Source: Thermodesulfovibrio yellowstonii DSM 11347
Lineage (GTDB): Bacteria; Nitrospirota; Thermodesulfovibrionia; Thermodesulfovibrionales; Thermodesulfovibrionaceae
Reading direction: 5' to 3'
NCBI RefSeq assembly: GCF_000020985.1
Contig: NC_011296.1
Span: forward strand, 1,726,001-1,790,000
DNA: 64,000 bases
Shown: piece by piece, positions 43,765 through 53,424 of the stretch
How the letters are laid out: every line of letters begins with the position of its first letter
Numbering within the stretch: position 1 is the first letter of the stretch
The notes under the pieces: model-generated
What the model saw: only the letters and a program-made list of their open reading frames with translations
Database searches by the model: none
Told to the model about the DNA's origin: nothing
Translations under genes and position numbers: made by a program

Positions 43765-44249
43765 AATCTATACTTAAATGGAGCATATTCATATTTTTTA
43801 CTTTTTTTGTTGAACAAATTTTTATAATTGATGGTATAAACTTTAATTTTTCATTTTTATTAATCTATCTTTTTGTTATACACTATTTTTTCCCTGATAT
43901 AGAACAAAAAAAAATAGCCCCTTCAGAATTTTTACCTATCTTATTCTTTATTACAATTGGATTAATAGAAGATTTATTTCAAGGAGTAATCGGTCCAGCA
44001 ATTATATCCAAAACTCTTACAGGTTATTTATTAATCTTATTGATTAAACAACTTTTTTTTCACTGGACAGAACTATTCAAAGCTATTATTATTTGCATTT
44101 TTACTATAATAGATGAAATCATCTACAGTTTTATCATGATATATTTTTTCAATATTAACATCGGATATTTTATGCTTTTAAAAGTATCTTTCATAAAAGG
44201 ACTCCTAAATATCCCCTTTGGTTTGATTTTAAGCTGGAGAAAACCATGA
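43761..44249 (+). CDS. mreD: Rod-shape-determining protein MreD
   Basis: 162-aa membrane protein with about five helices and little else conserved, as usual for MreD. The segment LIEDLFQGVIGPAIISKTLTG, typical of MreD, and the last helix support the call, together with the position between mreC and the PBP2 gene (4-bp overlaps on both sides). It is part of the elongation complex. Confidence 0.92.
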   Translation: MKSILKWSIFIFFTFFVEQIFIIDGINFNFSFLLIYLFVIHYFFPDIEQKKIAPSEFLPILFFITIGLIEDLFQGVIGPAIISKTLTGYLLILLIKQLFFHWTELFKAIIICIFTIIDEIIYSFIMIYFFNINIGYFMLLKVSFIKGLLNIPFGLILSWRKP

Positions 44250-45997
44250 AAATTAAAAATCGGATATTCATAGGCATAATTTTTCTAATATTTATCATTA
44301 TTTTGTTAAGACTCTGGCAACTTCAGATACTTAATACAGAAAAATATAAAAAACTTGCTGAACAAAATAGAATTAGAATAATAAAAATTCCTGCTCCACG
44401 TGGAATTATTTATGACAGAAATGGTATACCATTAGTTGAAAATATTCCTTCCTTCGCTGCTTTAATTTCTCCTGAATATATAGATAAGGTGGATGTAAAT
44501 CTTTTAGCCAAAATTCTAAATATATCCACAGAAGATTTACAAAAAAAATTTAAAAAGAAGTCTGAAAGCATTTACATGCCAATCCGAATAAAAGAAGACC
44601 TGACATTTAAAGAAATCGCCATGCTTGAAGCAAGGCGTTCAGAAATACCTGGATTAATAATAGAGACAGAAATAAAGAGATATTACCCCTTTGGTCCAGC
44701 AACAGCTCACTTATTAGGATATCTCGGCAAGATTACAGAACAACAAATAAAAAATAATCCTCAATATCAAAACTTACCTTCTTATTTCTTAGTTGGACAA
44801 ACTGGATTAGAAAAAATATTTGATGACAAACTGATAGGCATACCTGGAGAAAAAATTATAGAAGTTGATGCTCTTGGCAGAGAACTAAGGCTTATAAAGG
44901 AAGCACCTCCTGTAAAAGGTGAAGACATTTACTTAACAATTGATGCACTTTTACAGGAAGCAGCTTATAAAGCTTTTGAAGGTCATGCTGGAGCTTTTGT
45001 TGCATTGAAACCTGATACAGGAGAAATATTATCATTATTAAGTTCTCCATCTTTTGATCCGAACATATTTGTTGAAGGGGTTTCAGGAACTTATTGGAAT
45101 GAGTTGATAAATAATTCACAGAATCCTTTGCTTAATAGAGCAATTCAGGGATTGTATGCACCAGGGTCAACATTCAAAATAATTACCGCAATTGCAGGGC
45201 TTGAAGAAGGAGTCGTAACACCTGATAGAATTCTTGCTAACTGCACTGGAGGCATAAGCTTTGGGACTTGGACTTTCGGATGCTGGAAAAAAGAAGGACA
45301 TGGTCCAGTAAATTTAATAAGAGCACTTATAGAATCTTGTGATGTTTATTTTTATGAACTTGGCAGAATTCTTGGCATAGGGAAAATATATAAATATGCT
45401 ACTTTATTAGGGTTAGGTAATTCTACAGGTTTTAGTTCTGAAGAAAAGTCAGGACTTGTTCCTGATGAAGAATGGAAAAAAAAGATAAAAAAAACTTCAT
45501 GGTTCCTAGGCGATACATTTAATACAGCCATAGGACAGGGATTTCTTAAAGTTACTCCATTACAGATGGCTAATGTTATGGCTACAATGGTAAATGGAGG
45601 AACAAAAATTACTCCCTATATAATTAGAGGCACAGAACCTTATAAAGAGAATCTGAATCTGAATCCTAAAAACCTTGAAATAATCAAAGATGCATTGTCA
45701 GGAGTTGTAAATGAGCCAAACGGAACAGCATCAAGTGCTCGCTCTTATATGATAAAATTTGGTGGGAAAACAGGAACAGTTCAAGTAGTTAGCAAAAAAT
45801 TGAAAGAAAAGGTATCATATAAAAATATTGAACATCATGCTTGGTTTATTGGTTTTGCTCCTGTAGAAAAACCTGAGATAGCTTTCTCTGTTATTGTTGA
45901 ACATGGAGGAAGCGGAGGAGCAGTTGCTGCACCGGTGGCAAAGAATATTCTTGAAGGATACATTCTTAAAAAAAGGCAATTAAATGTTAAAAATTGA
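44246..45997 (+). CDS. mrdA: Penicillin-binding protein 2 (transpeptidase)
   Basis: 583 aa, class B PBP. One N-terminal membrane helix, the pedestal region (RGIIYDRNGIPLVENIPSFA) and the transpeptidase with the active-site serine in APGSTFKIITA (SxxK), the SCDVYFYELG motif (SxD/N type) and GGKTGTVQ (KTG). It crosslinks peptidoglycan during elongation with RodA. It overlaps mreD by 4 bp and rodA by 14 bp. Confidence 0.97.
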   Translation: MKIKNRIFIGIIFLIFIIILLRLWQLQILNTEKYKKLAEQNRIRIIKIPAPRGIIYDRNGIPLVENIPSFAALISPEYIDKVDVNLLAKILNISTEDLQKKFKKKSESIYMPIRIKEDLTFKEIAMLEARRSEIPGLIIETEIKRYYPFGPATAHLLGYLGKITEQQIKNNPQYQNLPSYFLVGQTGLEKIFDDKLIGIPGEKIIEVDALGRELRLIKEAPPVKGEDIYLTIDALLQEAAYKAFEGHAGAFVALKPDTGEILSLLSSPSFDPNIFVEGVSGTYWNELINNSQNPLLNRAIQGLYAPGSTFKIITAIAGLEEGVVTPDRILANCTGGISFGTWTFGCWKKEGHGPVNLIRALIESCDVYFYELGRILGIGKIYKYATLLGLGNSTGFSSEEKSGLVPDEEWKKKIKKTSWFLGDTFNTAIGQGFLKVTPLQMANVMATMVNGGTKITPYIIRGTEPYKENLNLNPKNLEIIKDALSGVVNEPNGTASSARSYMIKFGGKTGTVQVVSKKLKEKVSYKNIEHHAWFIGFAPVEKPEIAFSVIVEHGGSGGAVAAPVAKNILEGYILKKRQLNVKN

Positions 45998-47111
45998 CAG
46001 AAGGCTGATTAGCTCTTTTGATTGGGTTACCTTAGGAGTAGTTCTTTTTATATGCATTATTGGCATACTCACAATTTATAGTGCTACAAGACCACCTCTT
46101 GATGAGGGGGAACAACCTCCTTTTTATGTAAAACAGTTAATATGGCTGATAATAGCTATAATAGCGTTATGTGTTTTTATAACATTTGATTATATAAAAC
46201 TTAAGGATTTCTGGTTAATATTTTACATTACTGGAATTTTGCTTCTTATTATTGTTCTTTTTACAGGTAAAACAGCAATGGGAGCAAAAAGATGGATAAA
46301 TCTTGGATTTTTTTCATTCCAGCCATCAGAGATATTTAAAATAATTTTTATAATTAGTATTTCAGCATTTCTTGAAGATAAACAATCTCCTTTATCAATA
46401 AAAGATACCCTAAAAACATTACTCATTTTTGGCATAATACCTTTTTTACTTATTGTTAAACAGCCTGATCTCGGAACTGCAATCTTAATCCTTACAATTA
46501 CATTTATAATGATAATTTACAAAGGATTACGCACAAGATTGATGATACTAATTCTCGCTATATTGATTATTTCAGTATTTTTCTTATGGGAAATTCTATG
46601 GGAGGGGTTAAAGGAATACCAGAAAAATAGATTAATTGCTTTTATTGACCCTAATATAGACCCAAAAGGAATTGGTTATAATATTATGCAATCTGTAATT
46701 ACTGTAGGCTCTGGCGGACTGTTTGGCAAAGGATTCCTTGAAGGCACACAGGGACCTTTAAAATTTCTTCCAGAGAGACATACGGATTTTATTTTTCCAA
46801 TTTTTGCAGAAGAATGGGGATTTATAGGTTGTCTTATACTTTTATCACTTTATTTTACCTTTTTTATAAGATGCTTTCAGACATCTATAATTGCTAAAAA
46901 TAACTTCGGCAAACTCCTTGCATTAGGTTTTACTTCAATTTTTATTTTATACTTTTTTATAAATATTGGAATGACTCTTGGAATTATGCCTGTAGTAGGA
47001 ATTCCTTTACCATTTATGAGTTATGGTGGCACAACTCTTCTTGCTAACTTTATAGGAATTGCTCTTGTAATAAATGTTAGAATGAGAAGATTTGAATTAT
47101 TTTATCCATAG
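45984..47111 (+). CDS. rodA: Rod-shape-determining glycosyltransferase RodA
   Basis: 375 aa, SEDS family with about ten membrane helices. Typical motifs are [55 protein letters not shown] (catalytic-loop region with the [12 protein letters not shown]), and [20 protein letters not shown] at the end. It polymerises glycan strands from lipid II with PBP2. Confidence 0.97.
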
Positions 47112-47124
47112 GAGGAGGAAAAAC

Positions 47125-47589
47125 ATGAAAATTATTGAAGGAAAACTTGAAGCTCAAGGTTTAAAGTTCGGAATTATTGTAAGTAGATTTAATGAATTTA
47201 TTACTTCACGTCTTCTTGAAGGTGCTATTGATGCTTTGATAAGACACGGAGCTATAGAAAAGGATATTGAAATTGTAAGAGTTCCGGGTTCATTTGAAAT
47301 TCCTTTGATTGCGAAAAAATTAGCTCAATCTGGTAGATTCCATGCAATTATCTGTCTTGGCACCTTAATTAGAGGCGCAACTCCTCATTTTGACTACATA
47401 GCAGCTGAAGTATCAAAAGGAATAGCCCTTGTCAGCTTAGAAACCAGTATTCCTGTTTCTTTTGGAATAATTACAGCTGACACAATTGAACAAGCAATAG
47501 AAAGAGCAGGTTCAAAATCAGGTAATAAAGGCTGGGACGCAGCATTGGTAGCCATTGAAATGGCAAAGGTTATGGGACAATTAAAATAG
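47125..47589 (+). CDS. ribH: 6,7-dimethyl-8-ribityllumazine synthase
   Basis: 154 aa, penultimate step of riboflavin synthesis. The signature [22 protein letters not shown], then [39 protein letters not shown] and [23 protein letters not shown] are all present. An in-frame ATG lies 33 bp upstream inside rodA, but GGAGGAGG ends 6 bases before the ATG at 47125, so the shorter start is used. nusB follows, a common ribH-nusB pair. Confidence 0.97.
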
Positions 47590-47619
47590 TCGTAAAAATA
47601 TAACGGTAATAAATAACCA

Positions 47620-48075
47620 ATGAAAAGAAGAAAAGCAAGAGAATATGTTTTACAATTTTTATATGCTTGTGAAATGAATGAAAATACCCAAAAAATATGT
47701 AATTATAATTTTTTACAAGAAGAAATTGAAAAATTCTGGGAAAGAAATTATGAAGAACAAAACTCTGATATAAAATCATTTGCAAATCAGTTGATAGAAG
47801 GGACAATTGAGCATATTGATATTATTGATAAAATTATTCAAAAGTATGCTGATAAATGGAATATAGAAAGGATGATAACAATTGACAAAAATATTCTAAG
47901 ATTTTCAATTTATGAAATACTATATCGTCAAGATATTCCTTATCAGGTAACAATAAATGAAGCAGTAGAAATAGCGAAAAAATACTCCACAAAAGAAAGT
48001 GCTGCCTTTATTAATGGGATTCTTGACAGAATTGCAAAAGAAGAAATTTGCCATAATAAGTCTGCTGAAAAATAG
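47620..48075 (+). CDS. nusB: Transcription antitermination factor NusB
   Basis: 151-aa all-helical RNA-binding protein. It begins MKRRKAREYVLQFLYACEMN and contains the DKIIQKYADKWNIERMITIDKNILRFSIYEIL core and the VTINEAVEIAKKYSTKESAAFINGILD ending typical of NusB. With NusE (S10) it binds boxA and promotes rRNA antitermination. It ends the cell-shape operon on the plus strand; no terminator with a T tract is evident. Confidence 0.97.
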   Translation: MKRRKAREYVLQFLYACEMNENTQKICNYNFLQEEIEKFWERNYEEQNSDIKSFANQLIEGTIEHIDIIDKIIQKYADKWNIERMITIDKNILRFSIYEILYRQDIPYQVTINEAVEIAKKYSTKESAAFINGILDRIAKEEICHNKSAEK

Positions 48076-48169
48076 CAGAAGTTCTTAAAAGCTTATATTT
48101 TAAATATAGTTTGCCTTACTACAGTCATAAAACTCATCTTTTGTATTTCAAACAGTTGTGAATATTTCA

Positions 48170-48370
48170 TGCTTTGCTTAATTTGTTTTACTTTCTCATT
48201 CCGAACGAAGTGAGGAATCTTCTCCTTTCTATAGTCACCCTTTAAGTCCAGAGATTCCTCTCACCCATTGAGGGTGATCGGAATGACAAAGGAAAAAGAT
48301 GCCCCTTCGGGTCAGATTCCTCTGGGTCATTGAAACTCCTATGGATGGACTTTACCTATTAAACAGCCTC
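48170..48370. repeat. Decayed MITE-like repeat copy in the nusB/KaiC-like intergenic region
   Basis: The 364-bp gap from 48076 to 48439 has no gene. It holds the core of the hairpin repeat family (CATTCCGAACGAAGTGAGG, then GAGATTCCTCTCACCCATTG and GGTGATCGGAATGAC) and a right terminus TTAAACAGCCTC at 48359-48370 that resembles TTGAACAGCCTC of the 63.7-kb copy. The left terminus is not recognisable. The last 70 bases of the gap hold the promoter and operator of the next gene. Confidence 0.6.
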
Positions 48371-48384
48371 AATAAAACGAAAAC

Positions 48385-48413
48385 TTGACAAAAAAATTTA
48401 GTATTACTAAAAT
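48385..48413 (+). promoter_or_regulatory. Promoter with TTTAGTA-T-TACTAAA operator
   Basis: TTGACA (48385-48390), 17-bp spacer, TAAAAT (48408-48413). A perfect 15-bp palindrome TTTAGTATTACTAAA (48397-48411) overlaps the spacer and -10. Near copies lie at 49766-49778 and, degraded, at 49795-49809 before the glutamate synthase gene. The likely binder is the encoded XRE domain. Confidence 0.75.
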
Positions 48414-48439
48414 TTAATTCTAAGAGGCAACCGTTTACC

Positions 48440-49699
48440 GTGGAAAAACTATCTTCTGGCATAAGTGGATTAGATAATCTTATTGATTATATCTATTCTG
48501 GTGATAATGTTGTATGGGAAGTTGATGCAGGAACTTCCTATGAAATCTTTATTAAGAAGTTTATTGAAGCTGCTTGTGCGGAATCAAACGATATTGTATA
48601 TATTAGTTTTAACAAATCAGTTCCCACTCTTTTAAAAGAATTTGGCAACTGTATAAATGAAAAATTCCATATAATAGACAGTTTTACCTCAGGAAAAGGG
48701 AAAAATGATGCTACTTTTTTAAGAAATTATGAAGAACTAAGCAAGAAAATTCATATTGTTAAACTTTCAAATCCATCCAATCTTGATGAGCTTACAAATG
48801 CAATAACTATGGTTGAAAGCAAGATATCCTCTCCTACAGCTTATATTTTTGATAGTCTTACAGGAATGCAGAATCTTATTAAAGATGAAAGTCTAACCTA
48901 TAGCTTTTTTACATATATGTGTCCAAGACTTTTTGATCTTGATAGCGTAGCTTATTGGATCGTAGAAAGAGATGCCCACAGTCAGAAATTTAAAGCAAAT
49001 ATCAGGCATATAACTCAAGTAGTTCTGGAACTATATAGACGTAAGGACAGTCTTTTCCTTAAAGCATTGAAACTATCAAGAAGAAAAAATCGTGAAGCCT
49101 TCAAACCTCATATGTATGAAGTAACTGACAACGACGAAATACATATTAAAGCAACTGAACAAACACTTGTCTTAGATATTGGTAACAAGTTAAGAGAAAT
49201 AAGAATTTCAAGGAACATAAGTCAGAAGGAACTCGCAGAAAAAGTTAATCTCACGCCAGGATTCATCTCCCAGATGGAAAATAACCAAATTGCTCCATCT
49301 ATTGTATCTTTCATGCAGATTTGTGATGCCCTTGGAGTAAAAGCAAGTGAGATATTAAATGAAACTAAAACTGAGGAGAAGTTTCTCATTAAGAAAAAAG
49401 ATATATTGGCAAAACTTCCACAGAAGATATCCTCTGCAGATATTTATAGAGTTTTATCTGATGAAAATTTTCAAGCCTATCTTATTATGATACCTCCAAA
49501 TTCTTCTATAAAAGGACACTTTTTAACAAAAAAAGAACCTGAGATTGTATTTTTAATAAAGGGAGAAGTCTCTGTGAGAATAAATAATTCTATTCACAGT
49601 CTCCAAGAAGGAGACTTTTTTTATATTAAAAAATCCATGCCAGAACAATGGCAGAATAAAGGAGGTGATAAGGCAGAACTTTTAGTTATAAGTAGATAA
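48440..49699 (+). CDS. KaiC-like / XRE helix-turn-helix / cupin fusion regulator
   Basis: 419 aa. Residues ~1-235 have a KaiC/RadA-like RecA fold (LSSGISGLDNLIDYIYSGDNVV, YIFDSLTGMQNLI as Walker B-like) but the P-loop lysine is missing (EVDAGTSYEIFI instead of GxxGxGKT), so ATP hydrolysis is doubtful. Residues ~245-305 are an XRE HTH (LREIRISRNISQKELAEKVN and the following turn). Residues ~330-419 are a cupin (IVFLIKGEVSVRINNSIHSL, EGDFFYIKKSMPEQW). The start is GTG. It precedes a glutamate synthase and both have the same palindrome, so it probably controls both. Confidence 0.85.
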   Translation: MEKLSSGISGLDNLIDYIYSGDNVVWEVDAGTSYEIFIKKFIEAACAESNDIVYISFNKSVPTLLKEFGNCINEKFHIIDSFTSGKGKNDATFLRNYEELSKKIHIVKLSNPSNLDELTNAITMVESKISSPTAYIFDSLTGMQNLIKDESLTYSFFTYMCPRLFDLDSVAYWIVERDAHSQKFKANIRHITQVVLELYRRKDSLFLKALKLSRRKNREAFKPHMYEVTDNDEIHIKATEQTLVLDIGNKLREIRISRNISQKELAEKVNLTPGFISQMENNQIAPSIVSFMQICDALGVKASEILNETKTEEKFLIKKKDILAKLPQKISSADIYRVLSDENFQAYLIMIPPNSSIKGHFLTKKEPEIVFLIKGEVSVRINNSIHSLQEGDFFYIKKSMPEQWQNKGGDKAELLVISR

Positions 49700-49765
49700 T
49701 TATTCGTTTTCAAAATTTTTTAAAATGGGCAAAAATTATCGTGGATATTTTTTTGCCCAAATGAG

Positions 49766-49809
49766 TTAGTAATACTAAACTAATCTCATCAAAATTTACT
49801 ATTACTTTA
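49766..49809 (+). promoter_or_regulatory. Operator copies upstream of the glutamate synthase gene
   Basis: TTAGTAATACTAA (49766-49778), flanked by G and AC, is a perfect 13-bp palindrome matching the site before the upstream regulator gene. A degraded copy TTTACTATTACTTTA lies at 49795-49809, immediately before the AGGAGG ribosome site. Their position fits control by the XRE domain encoded upstream. Confidence 0.65.
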
Positions 49810-49820
49810 GGAGGTTTATT

Positions 49821-51404
49821 ATGAGCGTAAATCCTGGTCAACCAAATGCAAGTTCTGCAACAGGAACTCGTAACAGGGTATCTGACCCTGCACCCTATTC
49901 AGGAATCTGTGCAGTATGTCTTGACGGATGTCCTGGCTTTTGTGAGATAGGAAAATCCTCTTTTAGAGGAAGAGAAGTAGTTTATCCCGGACCTTTTGGA
50001 AAAGTTACAGCAGGAGCAACCAAAAAGTATCCTGTTGATTATTCTCATCTCAATATTCAGGGAACATGTGTTGGTGCGGTTGGCGTTGAACCTAACCCTG
50101 ACAAAGCAACATTTCCAGCTGTTAACATTGAAAGAGAAATTGGCAAAAACTATAAAATTAAGATGCGAATACCGATATTTACAGGCGCTCTTGGTTCAAC
50201 AGATATTGCAAAAGACAATTGGGAAGGATTAGCAATAGGAGCTGCAATTTCAGGAATTATGGTTGTTATCGGTGAGAATGTTGTTGGAATGGATCCTAAA
50301 GCTGAATTTGACAAAAACGGTAAAGTAACAAAATCTCCTGAACTTGAAAGAAGAGTAAAATGCTTCAAAGAATGGTATGATGGTTATGGTGAAATAATTC
50401 TCCAGCAAAATGTTGAAGATACTCGTCTTGCCTCTGCTGAGTATGCTATTGACAAACTTGGCGTAACATGCATTGAGCTTAAATGGGGGCAGGGAGCAAA
50501 AGATATAGGCGGAGAAGTTAAACTTAAAAGCCTTGAAAGAGCTCTTGAACTTAAAAGAAGAGGCTATATAGTCTTGCCAGATCCTGAAGACCCAGTTGTG
50601 CAGAAAGCTTACAAAGCTGGTGAATTTAAAGAGTTTGAAAGACATTCAAGACTTGGCATGGTAGACTACGAAAGTTTTGAAAAATCAGTAAAACATTACA
50701 GAAAAGCTGGTGCAAAGTTTGTTTCTTTAAAAACAGGTGCATACAGAATCACAGACCTTGCAAGAGCTCTTAGATTCGCCTCTGATGCAGGAATTGACCT
50801 TGTTACAATTGATGGTGCTGGCGGTGGAACAGGCATGAGTCCATGGAGAATGATGAATGAGTGGGGCATTCCAACCATTTATCTTCAGGCAATTGCCTAC
50901 AATTTTGCAAAACAGCTTGCAGCAAAGAAAAAATATGTGCCAGACCTTGCAATTGCAGGTGGATTCTCTCTTGAAGACCACATTTTTAAAGCATTGGCAC
51001 TCGGCGCACCTTACTTTAAAGCTGTCTGTATGGGAAGAGCTTTAATGATTCCAGCCTTTGTTGGCAAGAACATCCATAAATGGTATGAAGACGGCAAACT
51101 TCCGGCTGATATAGCAAAATATGGAAACTCTGTAGAAGAAATATTTATTACCACGGAAGTACTTAAAAATAAGTATGGTAAAGCCTTCAAGAAGCTTCCA
51201 TGGGGTGCTATTGCAATGTATACATTCGTTGACAGACTCACTCTTGGACTCAAACAGCTTATGGCTGGTGCAAGAAAATTCTCCATTGAATATCTTGATA
51301 GAAATGATATTGTTGCACTTACAAAAGAAGCCTCTGAAGTAACAGGCATTCCTTATGTAATGGAAGCTGATATGGAAGAAGCCCAGAAAATTCTTTTAAG
51401 CTAA
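49821..51404 (+). CDS. FMN-binding glutamate synthase-type protein
   Basis: 527 aa, the isolated FMN/synthase domain of glutamate synthase large subunits (no glutaminase domain). A cysteine-rich N-terminus (GICAVCLDGCPGFCEIG) precedes the TIM barrel with KWGQGAKDIGGEVKL and TIDGAGGGTGMSPWRMM, the FMN and 2-oxoglutarate region. It would make glutamate from 2-oxoglutarate with ammonia or with nitrogen delivered by a separate subunit. A strong TTAGGAGG precedes the ATG. It is under the same operator as the KaiC-XRE-cupin regulator. The electron donor and amidotransferase partner are not in the window. Confidence 0.9.
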   Translation: MSVNPGQPNASSATGTRNRVSDPAPYSGICAVCLDGCPGFCEIGKSSFRGREVVYPGPFGKVTAGATKKYPVDYSHLNIQGTCVGAVGVEPNPDKATFPAVNIEREIGKNYKIKMRIPIFTGALGSTDIAKDNWEGLAIGAAISGIMVVIGENVVGMDPKAEFDKNGKVTKSPELERRVKCFKEWYDGYGEIILQQNVEDTRLASAEYAIDKLGVTCIELKWGQGAKDIGGEVKLKSLERALELKRRGYIVLPDPEDPVVQKAYKAGEFKEFERHSRLGMVDYESFEKSVKHYRKAGAKFVSLKTGAYRITDLARALRFASDAGIDLVTIDGAGGGTGMSPWRMMNEWGIPTIYLQAIAYNFAKQLAAKKKYVPDLAIAGGFSLEDHIFKALALGAPYFKAVCMGRALMIPAFVGKNIHKWYEDGKLPADIAKYGNSVEEIFITTEVLKNKYGKAFKKLPWGAIAMYTFVDRLTLGLKQLMAGARKFSIEYLDRNDIVALTKEASEVTGIPYVMEADMEEAQKILLS

Positions 51405-51411
51405 TCTTCTT

Positions 51412-51434
51412 AAGGAGAGGCTCTGCCTCTCCTT
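51412..51434 (+). terminator. Hairpin after the glutamate synthase gene
   Basis: AAGGAGAGGC (51412-51421) pairs perfectly with GCCTCTCCTT (51425-51434) across a 3-nt loop. The T tract is weak (CATTTC), so efficiency is uncertain. Confidence 0.75.
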
Positions 51435-51453
51435 CATTTCAAAATTAAAATTT

Positions 51454-51507
51454 TATACGGCAGTTTTTTGCCGTATATTGACAAAATATTTTTAAAAAAA
51501 GTATAAT
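51454..51507 (+). promoter_or_regulatory. Promoter of hydBGDA with adjacent inverted repeat
   Basis: TTGACA (51478-51483), 18-bp spacer, TATAAT (51502-51507), with the ATG 31 bp further. A 9-bp inverted repeat TATACGGCA-N6-TGCCGTATA (51454-51462 and 51469-51477) abuts the -35 box and looks like an operator for an activator or repressor. The regulator is not identifiable. Confidence 0.7.
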
Positions 51508-51538
51508 GCCATATCTTTATATTTTGAGACATTAATTT

Positions 51539-52606
51539 ATGAAAATTGAACAATATAAAGTAATTGAAAAAGCAGAAATCAACGATTTCATAAATAGTCT
51601 TATCTCAATATCTAAAGTAGTTGCTCCTGTTCACAAAGGTTTTAAAAATTACGTATTTCAAGAAATAAAATCTGCTAACAGTGTAAATCTTAAATATATA
51701 CCAACAATAATTCCACCTAAAAAATATTTTATGCCACAGAAAGAAACGATATTGAAGTTTGATATAAATAAAGATTTACAAATTGAACCTGTTGTAGATT
51801 ATGAAAACCTAATCCTTTTTGGTGTTCATACCTGTGATATAGCTGGAATAAAATGCCTTAATATGGTTCTTTCAGATAAACCCAAAGACACAGGCTATCT
51901 TATCAGAAAAAAACATATAACAATTATAGGAATTGAGTGTAATGATTACTGCGATGAATATGCAAGTTGTTCATTTGTAGGTGCTCACATACCTACCACA
52001 GGATATGATTTGATGTTCACAGAACTCAATGATTATTTTATAGTGCATATTCATTCCTCTAAAGGAATGGATGTTATTGAAAAAACAGGATTTTTTAAAC
52101 AAGCTACTGAAAAACAGATTGAAGAACTAAAAAATATGAGAAATACAAAGTTAAAAAAATTTAATAATGAAATTCCAACAGAAAGAAGATATCTTCCAGA
52201 CTTATTTGATCGTTCATTTAATGCATCAGTATGGAAAGAACTTGAACAGAAGTGTCTAAGTTGCGGCAACTGCACAGCTGTTTGTCCTACCTGTTACTGC
52301 TTTGATATTAAAGAAGATGTTGATTTAAGTTTAAAAGCAGGCGAAAGATACAGAATCTGGTTTTCCTGCCAACTTGACCCATTTGCAAAGGTTGCAGGTG
52401 GAATAGATTTTCGCAGAGAACGTTCAGCAAGACAGAGACATCGTTTTTATAGAAAATTCAGGTATCATATTGACCGCTATGGTATGGTTTTCTGCACAGG
52501 CTGTGGTAGATGTTCCCGCACATGCATGGCAAAAATTAATCTTAAAGAAGTTTTAACTTCACTAATCAGAGAATCAGAGGCAAAAATATGGCGCAAGTGG
52601 TTATAA
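51539..52606 (+). CDS. hydB: Hydrogenase/sulfhydrogenase beta subunit (4Fe-4S dicluster)
   Basis: 355 aa, related to HydB of Pyrococcus sulfhydrogenase and AsrA. Two C-terminal cysteine motifs bind Fe-S clusters: CLSCGNCTAVCPTCYCFD near residue 239 and CTGCGRCSRTCMAKINL near residue 321. It relays electrons between the flavin subunit and the NiFe module. No good Shine-Dalgarno is seen before the ATG. First gene of the hydBGDA operon; it overlaps the next gene by 19 bp. Confidence 0.9.
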   Translation: MKIEQYKVIEKAEINDFINSLISISKVVAPVHKGFKNYVFQEIKSANSVNLKYIPTIIPPKKYFMPQKETILKFDINKDLQIEPVVDYENLILFGVHTCDIAGIKCLNMVLSDKPKDTGYLIRKKHITIIGIECNDYCDEYASCSFVGAHIPTTGYDLMFTELNDYFIVHIHSSKGMDVIEKTGFFKQATEKQIEELKNMRNTKLKKFNNEIPTERRYLPDLFDRSFNASVWKELEQKCLSCGNCTAVCPTCYCFDIKEDVDLSLKAGERYRIWFSCQLDPFAKVAGGIDFRRERSARQRHRFYRKFRYHIDRYGMVFCTGCGRCSRTCMAKINLKEVLTSLIRESEAKIWRKWL

Positions 52607-53424
52607 AAGATTCCCCTTATAATCTAAAAAAAGCAAAGATTTTAGATATAAAACCTCTAACAGATAAAGAAAAGCTTTTCAAATTAGTCTTTGAAGACCA
52701 CACATGGCTTGATTTTGAGCCAGGACAGTTTATAATGGTTTCTTTGATGGGAATAGGAGAAATTCCTGTTTCTATTTGTTCTTCTCCTTTAAATAGACAT
52801 TATTTTGAAATATGTGTAAGAGCTGTAGGTAAAGTTACAAACTCACTACATAAATTAAATGTAGGAGACATTATTGGGGTTAGAGGACCTTATGGCAATG
52901 GATTCCCAATCAAAATTATAGAGGGGCATGATTTATTAATAATTGCTGGAGGATTAGGTCTTGCACCCTTGCGCTCATTAATACTTTATGCCATTGACAA
53001 TCGCAGAGATTTCGGAGAAATCCATATACTTTTTGGATGCAAAACTCCCGGAGAACTTCTTTTTGAAGATGAAATTGAAGAATGGGGTAAAAGACTTGAT
53101 ATACACTTTGCCTGCACAGTTGACAGAGCAGACCCAGACTGGAAAGGAAATGTAGGATTAATTACCTCTCTTATTCCTGGCGTTGATATTGACCCCTTAA
53201 GAACCTATGCAGCAGTAGTAGGACCTCCTGTAATGTATAAATTTGTCATAAAAGAGCTTTTAGCAAAGGGTTTACCGGTGGACCAGATTCTACTTTCCTT
53301 TGAAAGACATATGAAATGCGGTATGGGAAAATGCGGTAGATGTCAAATACAGAATCTTTATTGCTGCAAGGATGGTCCTGTATTTACCTTTAAAGAAATA
53401 ATGGATATGGCAGAGGCACTATAA
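52588..53424 (+). CDS. hydG: Hydrogenase gamma subunit (FAD/NAD(P)-binding)
   Basis: 278 aa, ferredoxin-NADP reductase fold. FAD-binding region (EIPVSICSSPLNRHYFEICVRAVGKVT), pyridine nucleotide site (IIAGGLGLAPLRSLI, FGCKTPGELLF) and a C-terminal [2Fe-2S] site CGMGKCGRCQIQNLYCC. It is the site where NAD(P)+ is reduced or NAD(P)H oxidised. It overlaps hydB and touches hydD by one base. Confidence 0.93.
   Translation: MAQVVIKDSPYNLKKAKILDIKPLTDKEKLFKLVFEDHTWLDFEPGQFIMVSLMGIGEIPVSICSSPLNRHYFEICVRAVGKVTNSLHKLNVGDIIGVRGPYGNGFPIKIIEGHDLLIIAGGLGLAPLRSLILYAIDNRRDFGEIHILFGCKTPGELLFEDEIEEWGKRLDIHFACTVDRADPDWKGNVGLITSLIPGVDIDPLRTYAAVVGPPVMYKFVIKELLAKGLPVDQILLSFERHMKCGMGKCGRCQIQNLYCCKDGPVFTFKEIMDMAEAL

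Noticed and set aside
48170-48370. A small RNA gene between nusB and the KaiC-like gene
   Set aside because: The hairpin core is shared with three other repeat copies, and no promoter or terminator is visible for a separate RNA.
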